NCBI GenBank assembly: GCA_020073165.1
Contig: JAIQFP010000003.1
Coordinates: forward strand, 241,626-305,625
Direction of reading: 5' to 3'
DNA length: 64,000 bases
Source of the DNA: Terriglobia bacterium
Lineage (GTDB): Bacteria; Acidobacteriota; Terriglobia; Terriglobales; Acidobacteriaceae
In this document: positions 27,481 through 35,855 of the stretch, piece by piece
Layout: each line of letters opens with the position of its first letter
How positions within the stretch are numbered: the stretch's first letter is position 1
Notes under the pieces: generated by a model
What the model was told of the DNA's origin: nothing
Database searches by the model: none
The model's input: the letters and a program-made list of their open reading frames with translations, nothing else
Program-made: the position numbers and the translations under genes

Positions 27481-27577
27481 GGCAATTTCCTAGTGCCGAT
27501 CATTTTCAAATTGCCAATACCAATTTAGAATCCAGAGTTCCGGCTGCAATTGGAAATTGGCGATCGAAAATCTGGAG
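27481..27577. repeat. Heptad-period array, about 13 units (AT-rich type)
   Basis: Units such as AATTGCC, TGGAAAT, TGGCGAT and CGAAAAT follow each other in 7-nt register through the whole DinB-FKBP gap. Confidence 0.7.
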
Positions 27578-27584
27578 AGAATGC

Positions 27585-28040
27585 ATGCTGAAAAAGGCAG
27601 GTGTAGTCGCAATCCTGGCGCTGGCGGCCCTGGCCGTGTTCGCGCAAAACAAGAAATCCGCCGCGCCCGATACCAGCGCGCCTACTAAAGTGACCGGCAA
27701 GGCGACCAAGACGGCCGATGGTCTGGAATACTGGGACATCAAGGTGGGCAGTGGCGCCACCGCGACGGCAGGTCATAGCGTGAAAGTCCACTACACCGGC
27801 TGGCTGACCAACGGCAGGAAGTTCGACAGTTCGGTGGATCGCGGGCAGCCCTTTACGTTCAGCCTGGGCGCTGGCCAGGTAATCAAGGGCTGGGACGAAG
27901 GCGTGGCCGGAATGAAGATCGGCGGCAAACGGCAGCTGCGGATTCCCTCCGACCTGGCGTACGGTCCCAGCGGCCGCCCACCGGTGATTCCGCCCAGCGC
28001 AACTCTGATCTTCGACGTGGAATTGCTGGGCGTGGAGTAA
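27585..28040 (+). CDS. FKBP-type peptidyl-prolyl isomerase, exported
   Basis: A 151-aa protein with a signal peptide ([20 protein letters not shown]) and one FKBP domain (about 45-151). Family motifs: [74 protein letters not shown]; the active-site Tyr, Asp, Phe and Trp are all present. It should catalyse cis-trans isomerisation of prolyl bonds during periplasmic folding. It is preceded by GGAGA and separated from the DinB gene by a heptad array. Confidence 0.93.
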   Translation: MLKKAGVVAILALAALAVFAQNKKSAAPDTSAPTKVTGKATKTADGLEYWDIKVGSGATATAGHSVKVHYTGWLTNGRKFDSSVDRGQPFTFSLGAGQVIKGWDEGVAGMKIGGKRQLRIPSDLAYGPSGRPPVIPPSATLIFDVELLGVE

Positions 28041-28123
28041 AGAAGACGTTCACCGCCAAGGACACGAAGACGAACCAGGGCCTGCATCCGCACCCCTCGT
28101 GAACCTTTGTGTCTTTTGTGGTT

Positions 28124-28312
28124 TCAGGCCTTTACGACCTTCCCGCTGCTCAGGCAGGAAGTGCAGACGCGCAGGCGCTTGGTAGCGCCGTTGATCTTGG
28201 CCCGCACCGGGCGCAGGTTGACGTTCCAGCGCCGCTTGCTGACGTTGTGCGCGTGGCTGATGTGGTTGCCGAACTGCGGCCCTTTGCCGCAGATATCACA
28301 AGTTTGTGCCAT
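28124..28312 (-). CDS. rpmB: 50S ribosomal protein L28
   Basis: A 62-aa ribosomal protein. MAQTCDICGKGPQFGNHISH, NVSKRRWNVNLRP and LRVCTSCLSSGKV are canonical L28. Two CxxC pairs (CDIC, CTSC) make this the zinc-binding C+ form. The start at 28312 was chosen over the open frame to 28351 because it gives the standard MA-x-C opening. It is convergent with the FKBP gene and monocistronic here. Confidence 0.95.
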   Translation of the reverse strand: MAQTCDICGKGPQFGNHISHAHNVSKRRWNVNLRPVRAKINGATKRLRVCTSCLSSGKVVKA

Positions 28313-28450
28313 CACTGCTCCAGATTTCCTCGGAACTTGCTGTGCAAACAATTATTTTACTGGATTTAAGCGCATTTGGCCAAGCCGGTTCCTTGGACCC
28401 ATCCCGGCATGGCTCGGGGCTGCTCGAAGTGACTGTGCGATACTGAAAAA

Positions 28451-28825
28451 GTGAAGTCCGCTGACCCCAAATCGGTCAAAGTGAACCTGACCACGGGTAC
28501 TGGGGTGGACATCGAGTGGAAGGACGGGCACCAGTCACATTACGCCTTTCCATTTTTGCGCGACGCCTGCCCTTGCGCCCTGTGCGACGAAGAGCGTGCC
28601 GGGGCCAAGCGCGAACCGGGGGATCCACCCAAGGCGGCGCCCGGGACGTTACCCATGTTCAAACCCGCAGCCAGGCCGACTAAGGCAGAGGCGGTGGGGA
28701 AGTACGCCATCCGCTTCCACTGGAATGACGGGCATGAACTGGGGATCTACTCGTGGCAATTCCTGCGGGAGGTGTGCCCATGCGAGGAATGTAAGGCGGC
28801 GCGGACGGCGGAAAAGGCAGTGTAA
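28451..28825 (+). CDS. DUF971 (GBBH-like) protein
   Basis: A 124-aa protein starting at GTG 28451. VDIEWKDGHQSHYAFPFLRD, then ACPCALC, and VGKYAIRFHWNDGHELGIYS, then FLREVCPCEEC match the DUF971/gamma-butyrobetaine-hydroxylase-N domain, a small fold with paired CPCxxC cysteines that probably bind zinc or an Fe-S centre. The domain also occurs fused to Mrp/ApbC Fe-S carriers, which hints at Fe-S metabolism, but that is inference. It is 100 nt upstream of uvrD with a heptad array in between. Confidence 0.85.
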   Translation: MKSADPKSVKVNLTTGTGVDIEWKDGHQSHYAFPFLRDACPCALCDEERAGAKREPGDPPKAAPGTLPMFKPAARPTKAEAVGKYAIRFHWNDGHELGIYSWQFLREVCPCEECKAARTAEKAV

Positions 28826-28826
28826 G

Positions 28827-28903
28827 GATTTCCAATTGCCGACTGAGAACCGGCAGGTAGGATTCCTCAATCGAAAATCGGCAATTGGCAATCGAAAATC
28901 AGG
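28827..28903. repeat. Heptad-period array, 11 units (AT-rich type)
   Basis: Eleven consecutive units with strong column bias (consensus AATCGGC-like: AATTGCC, AATCGAA, AATCGGC, AATTGGC, AATCGAA ...). It is the longest clean array in the window and occupies the whole DUF971-uvrD gap. Confidence 0.85.
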
Positions 28904-28925
28904 TTGTCCAGGGGCTGTAGATCCA

Positions 28926-31598
28926 TTGTCTTTCCTCGATCACCTCAACCCGCAACAGCGCGAAGCCGTCGAAACCACCGAAGGCCCGCTGCTCATCCTG
29001 GCCGGGGCCGGCAGTGGCAAGACACGCGCCATCACTTACCGGATCGCCCACCTGATCGAGAACCAGGGGGTGATGCCGGAGTCCATCCTGGCGATGACGT
29101 TCACCAACAAGGCTGCTGCGGAGATGGCCGAGCGGGTGGAGAAGCTGGTGGGCGGGTTATCGGTTGCCAAGCCGGTGATCTCGACGTTTCATTCCTTCTG
29201 CGTACGGGTGCTGCGACGCGATATTGAGGCGCTGCGGATTCCCTCGGCGACGGCGGGCGCTCCTCCCATCGGTCACAGCAAGCAGTTCGTCATCTACGAC
29301 GAGACCGACCAGCAATTGGTAGTCAAGAGCGTGATGCGGCGGTTGGGAATTGACGACAAGCAGGTCACGCCGCGTTCCGTGCTGGCGCATATTTCCTGGG
29401 CGAAAAACCACATGCTCGATCCCCAGGAGGTCTACCTGAATTCAGCCGATCCCAAGACCGAGCGCGTGGCCCACATTTACGAGGAGTACCGCAAGGAGCT
29501 GCGCAAGGCAAACGCGCTCGACTTCGACGACCTGCTGCTCGAGGCCGTGCGGCTGCTGAAGGCGGTGTCCGCGGTGCGTGAGTACTACAACCGGCGCTTT
29601 CACTATCTTCTGGTAGACGAGTACCAGGACACCAACCGCCCGCAGTACGAGCTGATGCGGCTGCTGGCGGGGACGCGGCACAACGTCTGCGCGGTCGGCG
29701 ATGAGGACCAGTCGATCTACTCCTGGCGTGGGGCCGACATCCGCAACATTCTCGAGTTCGAAAAAGACTTTCCCGAGGCGAAGATTATTCGCCTGGAGCA
29801 GAACTACCGCTCGACGCAGAACATCCTTCAGGCGGCGTCGGCGGTGGTCGCCAACAACATCAAGCGCAAGGGCAAGAATCTGTGGACCTCGCGGCAGGGT
29901 GGAACGAAGATCGGGTACTACGAAGCGCCTGATGGCGAGAATGAGGCGCTGTTTGCCGCGGACTATATCTCCCGGTACATCCGCGAAGCCGTTGAACAGG
30001 GTGAGCCTGCGCGCGCCGCCGTGCTCTACCGCACGAACTCGCAGTCGCGCCTGTTTGAAGAGGCCATGCGGCGCTACCAGTTGAAGTACCACGTGGTGGG
30101 AGGGTTCTCGTTCTACGAGCGGGCTGAGATCAAAAACATGATCTCGTACCTGAAAGTCATCCATAACCCGGATGATTCCATCTCGCTGTTGCGAACAATC
30201 AACACGCCCACGCGCGGAATCGGCAAGACGACCATCGAGACCGTCGAGCGCGTGGCGCTGGAGACGGGAGTTTCCCTATGGGGCGCGATCGGCGAGGTGA
30301 TCCAGCGGCAGCTTCTGCCGCAGCGGGCGGTGGCGGCGCTGAAGGGGTTCCGCGACCTGATCGAGGATGCCCGAGCGATGCTTGCCGGGACATACGTGGA
30401 GCGGCTGGAACAGACGGCCTCGTCAGAAACAGAACCGACGGAGCGACGGGCACCCTCGCCCGTCAAGGGCGAAGCCCCGCAGCCGTCGGCGCAGGAACCA
30501 CGGCTTGAAGACACCACAGCTTTCGATCCGACCGCTTTTGATTTCGGAGCTTCCGATGATGGGGAGGCGGGTCGCCTCCCCGACAGCCGGCGAGGCGCCG
30601 GCGCTACAGGAGACGGCGCTACGGAAGATGGGGCGTTCCGCGCGCCCGGCGGAGCCGCCAACACCGCCGAGCTCCTCAAGTTCCTGATTGATCGCACTGG
30701 ATACATCAAGCAACTCGAGGAAGAAGACACACCCGAGGCCTACTCGCGCATCGAGAACCTGCGCGAACTGGTGAATGCGGCCATGGATTCGCGCGACCGC
30801 GGTGAGACACTCGACCAGTTCCTGGATCACGCGGCGCTGGTCAGCGACGCCGACGCCTACGACGAGCGGGCGCAGATCACGCTGATGACGCTGCACGCGG
30901 CCAAGGGCCTGGAGTTTCCCCTGGTGTTCCTGTGTGGATTGGAGGAGGGATTATTCCCGCACTCGCGCACCTTCCTGCAGCCTGACGATATAGAAGAAGA
31001 GCGCCGCCTATGCTATGTCGGCATGACCCGGGCGATGGACGCGCTCGTCCTGACACGAGCGGTATACCGCAGGCGGTACGGAACGGACTTGCCCGAGGCC
31101 AGCGTGCCCTCGCGCTTCCTGGAGGAAGTGCCCGCGGAACTGATGGAGGATATGGGATCGCCGCGCCGCGCGCGTGTGGGCACAGCTCGTGTAGGGTCGG
31201 GCGCCCTCGCCCGTCCGTCGGGGCGAAGCCCCGAAAGGCTTTCTGAAGCCACCCACTACGCCTACGAAGATGAAGATCAGAGCGCCAGCTGGACGGAGCG
31301 CAACCGGCAGCGGGCCGCGGGCACGAAGTACTCCGGCAAGACCTACAACTCCATCGACAACATCGCGGAGTTTTTCGCGTCGCGGGGGAACAATTTCAAC
31401 ATCCCCAAGCTGCCGGTCGAAGAGCCAAAAGGCAGGAAAGGTTTCCGTCCCGGCCAGAAGGTGCGCCACCCCAAGTATGGCAAAGGCATGGTCTACCAGC
31501 GCGAAGGAGAAGGTGAAAACGCCAAGATTACGGTAAAATTCGATGGTTTTGGATTGAAGAAGCTGGTAGAAAAGTACGCGCAGCTGGAGAAGGCGTAG
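28926..31598 (+). CDS. pcrA: UvrD/PcrA-type superfamily 1 DNA helicase
   Basis: An 890-aa 3'-5' ATP-dependent helicase for repair and replication-restart. Q-motif LNPQQREAVETTEGP, Walker A AGAGSGKT (26-33), motif II LLVDEYQDTN, motif III GDEDQSIYSWRGA, motif IV LEQNYRST, and motifs V-VI (TLMTLHAAKGLEFPLVFLCG, ERRLCYVGMTRAMD) are present. TTG at 28926 is the first usable start after the heptad array; a longer frame exists upstream but overlaps the DUF971 gene. Two non-family inserts are encoded by palindromic repeats: a Pro/Gly/Ala linker of about 70 residues in domain 2B and a short one near the C-terminus. The C-terminal Tudor-like module (PGQKVRHPKYGKGMVYQREG) is intact. uvrD would be an equally valid symbol. 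Confidence 0.94.
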   Translation: MSFLDHLNPQQREAVETTEGPLLILAGAGSGKTRAITYRIAHLIENQGVMPESILAMTFTNKAAAEMAERVEKLVGGLSVAKPVISTFHSFCVRVLRRDIEALRIPSATAGAPPIGHSKQFVIYDETDQQLVVKSVMRRLGIDDKQVTPRSVLAHISWAKNHMLDPQEVYLNSADPKTERVAHIYEEYRKELRKANALDFDDLLLEAVRLLKAVSAVREYYNRRFHYLLVDEYQDTNRPQYELMRLLAGTRHNVCAVGDEDQSIYSWRGADIRNILEFEKDFPEAKIIRLEQNYRSTQNILQAASAVVANNIKRKGKNLWTSRQGGTKIGYYEAPDGENEALFAADYISRYIREAVEQGEPARAAVLYRTNSQSRLFEEAMRRYQLKYHVVGGFSFYERAEIKNMISYLKVIHNPDDSISLLRTINTPTRGIGKTTIETVERVALETGVSLWGAIGEVIQRQLLPQRAVAALKGFRDLIEDARAMLAGTYVERLEQTASSETEPTERRAPSPVKGEAPQPSAQEPRLEDTTAFDPTAFDFGASDDGEAGRLPDSRRGAGATGDGATEDGAFRAPGGAANTAELLKFLIDRTGYIKQLEEEDTPEAYSRIENLRELVNAAMDSRDRGETLDQFLDHAALVSDADAYDERAQITLMTLHAAKGLEFPLVFLCGLEEGLFPHSRTFLQPDDIEEERRLCYVGMTRAMDALVLTRAVYRRRYGTDLPEASVPSRFLEEVPAELMEDMGSPRRARVGTARVGSGALARPSGRSPERLSEATHYAYEDEDQSASWTERNRQRAAGTKYSGKTYNSIDNIAEFFASRGNNFNIPKLPVEEPKGRKGFRPGQKVRHPKYGKGMVYQREGEGENAKITVKFDGFGLKKLVEKYAQLEKA
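30445..30479. repeat. Repeat element in frame in uvrD, copy 1
   Basis: GACGGGCACCCTCGCCCGTC followed by GGGCGAAGCCCCG. It is a near-copy of 31197-31233, differing by a few bases and a short indel, and both copies are translated. Confidence 0.7.
30561..30602. repeat. Two perfect hairpins in frame in uvrD
   Basis: GGGGAGGCG (30561-30569) pairs with CGCCTCCCC (30573-30581), and GCCGGCG (30586-30592) pairs with CGCCGGC (30596-30602). They are followed by two copies of GGCGCTAC (30600, 30615). The encoded linker is Gly/Ala/Arg-rich. Confidence 0.7.
31197..31233. repeat. Repeat element in frame in uvrD, copy 2
   Basis: GTCGGGCGCCCTCGCCCGTC followed by GGGGCGAAGCCCCG, homologous to 30445-30479. 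It encodes ALARPSGRSPERL between the helicase core and the C-terminal module. Confidence 0.7.
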
Positions 31599-31601
31599 AA
31601 A

Positions 31602-31629
31602 CCAGCAATTAGCAACTAGCACTTAGCCC
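31602..31629. repeat. Heptad-period array, 4 units
   Basis: CCAGCAA, TTAGCAA, CTAGCAC, TTAGCCC just after the uvrD stop. Three TAG triplets spaced 7 nt close all forward frames. The same words recur at 35268-35295. Confidence 0.8.
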
Positions 31630-31666
31630 TCGAACATTCCGGACAGAGAGAAGAGAGATAGCATTC

Positions 31667-31828
31667 ATGGCTAATACGAAGAGTTTGAGCAAGGAAGAGC
31701 GGAAGAAATCCAAGCGGGCGGCGCGCAAGAAGCGCAAGGCCGAAAAGCCGCAGCAGAAGCGGACTGCAGCCCGTGGCTCACTGAAGCGCAAAGTGAAGAA
31801 GATGGCCCGCGGCCAGGCGAAGCGCTAG
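31667..31828 (+). CDS. 53-aa highly basic protein
   Basis: MANTKSLSKEERKKSKRAAR, then KKRKAEKPQQKRTAARGS, ending KKMARGQAKR: about half of the residues are Lys or Arg. The ATG is preceded by the purine-rich GAGAGAAGAGAGA. It could bind nucleic acid (ribosome- or nucleoid-associated), but there is no recognisable domain. It sits between uvrD and the permease gene and is followed by a strong hairpin at 31846-31866. The regular codon structure and clear ribosome-binding site make it a likely real gene. Confidence 0.65.
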   Translation: MANTKSLSKEERKKSKRAARKKRKAEKPQQKRTAARGSLKRKVKKMARGQAKR

Positions 31829-31845
31829 CCGTCGGAGATTGTGTG

Positions 31846-31866
31846 GGGCGGGTCTTTGACCCGCCC
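31846..31866 (+). terminator. Hairpin after the small basic protein gene
   Basis: GGGCGGGTC, loop TTT, GACCCGCCC: a perfect 9-bp stem, but without a T-run. The flank GTGTGGGGCGG is shared with the hairpin at 55344-55363, so it may be a dispersed element acting as a transcript 3' end. Confidence 0.5.
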
Positions 31867-31898
31867 TGCTCAAGTCCAGGCCCACACGAGGGGACCCT

Positions 31899-33485
31899 TT
31901 GGCACAAATACCGTCTACCAACCAGCAGACGACCACTCCGGTCGAACCTGCCAACTCGGGGAACCAGCTGCTGCGCTGCAAGTCCATCGACAAGCTGATC
32001 GCTGAGGCCGATGAGCCCGAGCACCGGCTCAAGAAGACCCTCGGTCCCTGGTCGCTGACCGCCCTCGGCATCGGCGCCATCATCGGGTCCGGCATCTTCG
32101 TGCTCACCGGCACCGCGGCGGCGGGCGAACACTTTGAAGCGCCCTCCATCCTGCATGCCCAGGTGCTTGACCTGATCAGCAACTTTCTGCGCACCGGGAG
32201 CACAGCGGGCGCGCTGATGCATGGGCGTCCGGCGGCGGGGCCGTCCATTGCGATCTCGTTCATCCTGGTCGCGTTCGCCTGCAGTTTTGCCGGCTTGTGC
32301 TACGCCGAACTGGCCTCGATGATTCCCATCGCCGGCAGCGCGTACACCTACTCCTACGCCACGCTGGGCGAGATTTTTGCCTGGATCATCGGCTGGGACC
32401 TGATCCTGGAATATGTGGTCAGCAACGTGGCAGTAGCCGTGGGTTTCAGTGGCTACACCAAGGCACAACTGGCCGCCTTTGGCATCAACTTGCCCGATCA
32501 GTGGGCTAGTCCAGTGTGGGCTTCCGGACATTGGACCGGCGCCTACTTCAATGTGCCCGGCTTTCTCATCGTCTTTATCTTGACGCTGCTTCTAGTGCGC
32601 GGCGTCCGCGAGTCGGCGGAAGCCAACAACGTGATGGTCGCGATCAAGATCGGCGCCATTCTCACCTTCCTGGTGGTGGGCGGCATGTTGATCAATCCTG
32701 CCAACTGGAAGCCGTTTGCCCCCTCCGGATTTGCGGGGATCGTTACCGGCGGCGCCATCGTCTTCTTCACCTACATCGGGTTCGATTCGGTTTCCACCGC
32801 GGCCGAGGAATGCCGCACCCCGCAACGCGATTTGCCCATTGGGATCATCGCTTCGCTGATTATCTGCACCATCCTTTACGTGGGAGTCGCCGTCGTGCTG
32901 CTGGGCATGATGAAGTACACGACTTTTGTCTCGGGCAAAGCGGCCGAGGCCCCGGTGGCTTACGCACTCCAGCAGTTAGGCGCACACCCGTTGTTCCGGT
33001 CCATCATCGTGGTGGGTGCGCTTACGGGAATGATTTCGTCGTTGCTCGTGTTCCAGTATGGCCAGGCCCGAATCTGGTACGCCATGTCGCGCGACGGCCT
33101 GCTGCCCAAACTGTTCTCCGCCGTGCACCCCAAGTTCAAAACCCCGCACTGGTCCACTTGGATTGCCTGCTTCGCGGTCGGCATTCCGGCGGGTATGGTG
33201 GATATCGGTGACGCCGCCGATCTCTCCAACATCGGGACCCTGTTCGCGTTTGTTCTGGTTTCTCTCGGGGTGATCCTTTTGCGACGCCGGCAACCCGATC
33301 GGAAACGCGCTTTCCGCGTTCCCTTTGTGCCCTGGTTCCCATTGATTTCGATTGTGCTGTGCGGCGGGTTGATGACCGGATTGACCGTGATTACCTGGAT
33401 CCGCTTCGTGGTCTGGCTGACGATCGGCTTGATCATCTACATCTTCTACAGCCGCCACCACAGCGAGTTCGCAGCGAAACGCTAA
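31899..33485 (+). CDS. APC-family amino-acid permease
   Basis: A 528-aa secondary transporter, cationic-amino-acid-transporter-like. TTG at 31899 is backed by GAGGGG a few nt upstream. After a hydrophilic N-terminus the first helix holds LGIGAIIGSGIFVLTG, the APC substrate-site signature; about twelve helices follow, with GFSGYTKAQLAAFGI, FFTYIGFDSVSTAAEECRTP and GALTGMISSLLVFQYGQARI, all typical of the CAT subfamily. An unusually long loop (about 45 residues) separates helices 1 and 2. It is 14 nt from the adenosine-deaminase-family gene, so it is likely the first gene of a small nutrient-salvage operon. Confidence 0.9.
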   Translation: MAQIPSTNQQTTTPVEPANSGNQLLRCKSIDKLIAEADEPEHRLKKTLGPWSLTALGIGAIIGSGIFVLTGTAAAGEHFEAPSILHAQVLDLISNFLRTGSTAGALMHGRPAAGPSIAISFILVAFACSFAGLCYAELASMIPIAGSAYTYSYATLGEIFAWIIGWDLILEYVVSNVAVAVGFSGYTKAQLAAFGINLPDQWASPVWASGHWTGAYFNVPGFLIVFILTLLLVRGVRESAEANNVMVAIKIGAILTFLVVGGMLINPANWKPFAPSGFAGIVTGGAIVFFTYIGFDSVSTAAEECRTPQRDLPIGIIASLIICTILYVGVAVVLLGMMKYTTFVSGKAAEAPVAYALQQLGAHPLFRSIIVVGALTGMISSLLVFQYGQARIWYAMSRDGLLPKLFSAVHPKFKTPHWSTWIACFAVGIPAGMVDIGDAADLSNIGTLFAFVLVSLGVILLRRRQPDRKRAFRVPFVPWFPLISIVLCGGLMTGLTVITWIRFVVWLTIGLIIYIFYSRHHSEFAAKR

Positions 33486-33499
33486 CCGAAGGGCAGGCC

Positions 33500-34522
33500 G
33501 TGATCAGCTCCGAAACCTCGGCTCTCCTCCCCACCTCATTCGCCCTCTCCCTGCCCAAGGCCGAACTGCACCTGCACCTCGAGGGCTCGATTGATCCTCC
33601 CACCTTGCTGGAGCTCAAGCAGCGTCACGGCGGGCACGGCACGCTCGCCCAGGTCGAGCAGCTTTACCAATACCAGGATTTCAACGGCTTCCTCATGGCT
33701 TTCAAAGCGGTCACCGAGGACTTGCGCGTGCCCGAAGACCATGAACTCATCACCTACCGCCTGATGGAAAAACTGAAGGCGGAAAGCGTGCTGCATGCCG
33801 AGGTGTACGTTTCGGTGGGAGTGTGCTTGTGGCGCAAGCAGGATTTTGACGCCATCTTTGAGGGTCTGGAGCGCGGGCGGCAGCGGGGGGAAAGGGACTT
33901 CGGTGTCTCGTTGCTGTGGATCTTCGATGCCGTGCGCCACTTCGGCCCGGTCGAGGCGCAGCATGTGGCCGAACTGGCCGCGCGCTACAAGGAGCGCAAT
34001 GTCGTCGGCTTCGGCATCGGTGGCGACGAGCGGCGGGCGGGGCCGGAGCTATTTCGCGATGTCTACGCCTATGCCGCTGACCACGGGCTTCGCCTGACAG
34101 CCCACGCCGGCGAGACCGCCGGGCCCGAATCCATCTGGGGCGCGCTGAATCTTCGCGCCGAGCGCATTGGACATGGGCTCACCGCCTGGCAGGATTCCGA
34201 GCTGGTTGAAGAACTGGCCACGCGGCAGGTCCCGGTGGAGATTTGCCTGACCAGCAACCTGCGGACAGGATGTTGCCGCACACTGGCCGAGCATCCGGTG
34301 CGGAACTACTTCGACCAGGGCGTCATGATCACGCTCAACACTGACGATCCCGCGATGTTCTGTACCTCCCTTGCCCGTGAATACTATCTGGCCCAGGAAA
34401 CGTTCGGTTTCACCGACGAGCATCTGCGCGAGCTGGCGCGAAATTCATTCGAGGCATCCTTTCTTCCTGCGGAGAAGAAGCTCGGATTTCTGAATCTGTT
34501 TGACGCCACGGCTGCCCGATGA
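33500..34522 (+). CDS. Adenosine-deaminase-family hydrolase
   Basis: A 340-aa TIM-barrel metal-dependent deaminase. The zinc ligands lie in LPKAELHLHLEGS (H24, H26), TAHAGE, and the terminal LNTDDP (catalytic Asp pair); a glutamate in HAGETAGPESIW and a histidine in AERIGHGLTA complete the active site. The start GTG 33500 was chosen because the preceding frame overlaps the permease. It could be adenosine deaminase or the related aminodeoxyfutalosine deaminase of the menaquinone (futalosine) route; without neighbouring mqn genes I cannot decide. It is followed after 70 nt by the racemase gene. Confidence 0.9.
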   Translation: MISSETSALLPTSFALSLPKAELHLHLEGSIDPPTLLELKQRHGGHGTLAQVEQLYQYQDFNGFLMAFKAVTEDLRVPEDHELITYRLMEKLKAESVLHAEVYVSVGVCLWRKQDFDAIFEGLERGRQRGERDFGVSLLWIFDAVRHFGPVEAQHVAELAARYKERNVVGFGIGGDERRAGPELFRDVYAYAADHGLRLTAHAGETAGPESIWGALNLRAERIGHGLTAWQDSELVEELATRQVPVEICLTSNLRTGCCRTLAEHPVRNYFDQGVMITLNTDDPAMFCTSLAREYYLAQETFGFTDEHLRELARNSFEASFLPAEKKLGFLNLFDATAAR

Positions 34523-34592
34523 TTTCGGACTTGGCTACCGCTCGGCGGAAAAATCTGCAATCATCCATCTGAACCTGCAATCGGTGTTAGCC

Positions 34593-35285
34593 ATGCCCCA
34601 ACACATTGGAATCGTCGCCTGTAGCGCGGAGGGCGCGGCGCTGTGCTATCGCACCGTGTGCCTGGAAGGTGCGGAACTGCTGGGGCGGCACGAGCATCCG
34701 GAAGTTTCGATGCACACCCACTCGCTGGCCGAATACATGCGCTGCGTCGATGCCAACGATTGGGCTGGCGTGGCGGAGCTGATGCTGTCTTCGGCGGAAA
34801 AGCTGGCGAAGGCGGGAGCCGACTTCCTGATTTGTCCGGACAACACCATCCACCAGGTGTTCGATCTAGTGGAGCATCGCTCGCCGCGGCCCTGGCTGCA
34901 CATCGCCCAAGAGGTGGCCAACGAGGCCAGGCATTGCCACTACAAACGACTAGGTGTGCTGGGCACGCGCTACCTGATGGAAGGGCCGGTGTATCCGGAG
35001 AAGCTGAAAGCAGCCGGGCTCGAGTATCGCATTCCCGGCCCCAAAGAGCGGGAGAAGATCAACCAGATCATCTTCGACGAACTGGTCAACGCGCAGTTCA
35101 CGCCGCGCTCGCTGGCGTACTTCACCGAAGTGATTCGCGGGCTGGCGCAGGAGGGTTGCGATGCAGTGGTTCTGGGATGCACCGAAATCCCCCTGCTGGT
35201 GACGCCGGACACTTCGCCGCTGCCCACACTGGATTCCACGCGGCTGCTGGCGCGGGCGGCGCTGAAGAAAGCAATTAGCAGTTAG
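34593..35285 (+). CDS. Aspartate/glutamate racemase family protein
   Basis: A 230-aa cofactor-independent racemase. The two catalytic cysteines are visible in FLICPDNTIHQ and VVLGCTEIPLL, the hallmarks of the Asp/Glu/hydantoin racemase superfamily. RLGVLGTRYLMEGPVYPEKL is the family's interdomain segment. It probably produces D-aspartate or D-glutamate; the exact substrate is not readable. Its stop codon TAG lies within a heptad array (35268-35295) that also forms the final codons (AISS). Its position in an operon with a permease and an ACT protein supports amino-acid metabolism. Confidence 0.88.
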   Translation: MPQHIGIVACSAEGAALCYRTVCLEGAELLGRHEHPEVSMHTHSLAEYMRCVDANDWAGVAELMLSSAEKLAKAGADFLICPDNTIHQVFDLVEHRSPRPWLHIAQEVANEARHCHYKRLGVLGTRYLMEGPVYPEKLKAAGLEYRIPGPKEREKINQIIFDELVNAQFTPRSLAYFTEVIRGLAQEGCDAVVLGCTEIPLLVTPDTSPLPTLDSTRLLARAALKKAISS

Positions 35286-35295
35286 CACTTGGGCC
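35268..35295. repeat. Heptad-period array, 4 units
   Basis: AAAGCAA, TTAGCAG, TTAGCAC, TTGGGCC. It overlaps the last codons and stop of the racemase gene; compare the near-identical array at 31602. Confidence 0.75.
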
Positions 35296-35315
35296 AATTC
35301 GGGTATGGGGAAGCA

Positions 35316-35729
35316 TTGAACTTCCAACACAAGCTGAAGTTCCGAAGGATTACCGGCAGCTTCGCCGTCTGCCGGCTGCCGCCGCGGGCTCCGCTGCCGG
35401 GCTGGGCGCTGAGCGGTGTGGTTACATCCGTCACGCGCACTGAGGTTGAGCTCTCCATCGTGTGTCCTGCGGAAAATGTTCCGGAAGGGGTGCGGGCCGA
35501 AAAGGGCTGGATCGGCTTCGAGCTGGGAGGCCCGTTCCCGTTCTCGCAGACCGGAATTCTGGCGTCGTTCATTGGTCCGCTGGCCGAGCGCGGCGTCTCG
35601 ATCGTTTCCATCTCGACCTTCGATACTGATTACGTCCTGGTGAAAGAAGAGTTTGCTGGCGCGGCCCTGGAAGCCCTTCAAGAGGCAGGGCACGAGCTGT
35701 TGCCCGGGACGAATCCTGGCGCAAGCTGA
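35316..35729 (+). CDS. ACT-domain protein
   Basis: A 137-aa protein. TTG at 35316 with GGGGA just upstream gives the start LNFQHKLKFRRITGS; the frame opens further upstream at 35289 inside the spacer. The C-terminal ACT fold (GPFPFSQTGILASFIGPLAE, RGVSIVSISTFDTDYVLVK) resembles the ACT/CASTOR-like amino-acid-binding proteins, which act as small regulatory sensors. There is no catalytic domain. It is last in the permease-deaminase-racemase cluster, so an amino-acid-responsive role is a reasonable inference. Confidence 0.85.
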   Translation: MNFQHKLKFRRITGSFAVCRLPPRAPLPGWALSGVVTSVTRTEVELSIVCPAENVPEGVRAEKGWIGFELGGPFPFSQTGILASFIGPLAERGVSIVSISTFDTDYVLVKEEFAGAALEALQEAGHELLPGTNPGAS

Positions 35730-35855
35730 TCGAATGGCCGTTTTGGGCCTCCCCATTCATCTTCCACCCCTGCCGTTCGCCCGGCGAAATGCGCAGAACG
35801 CTGTTTGAAATGATGCAGTTAGCGTCTGAGTGTGTTTTAATCGAGCATTAACTTC

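Noticed and set aside
28827..28903. CRISPR array
   Set aside because: Units are 7 nt without spacer/repeat structure, and no cas genes are near.
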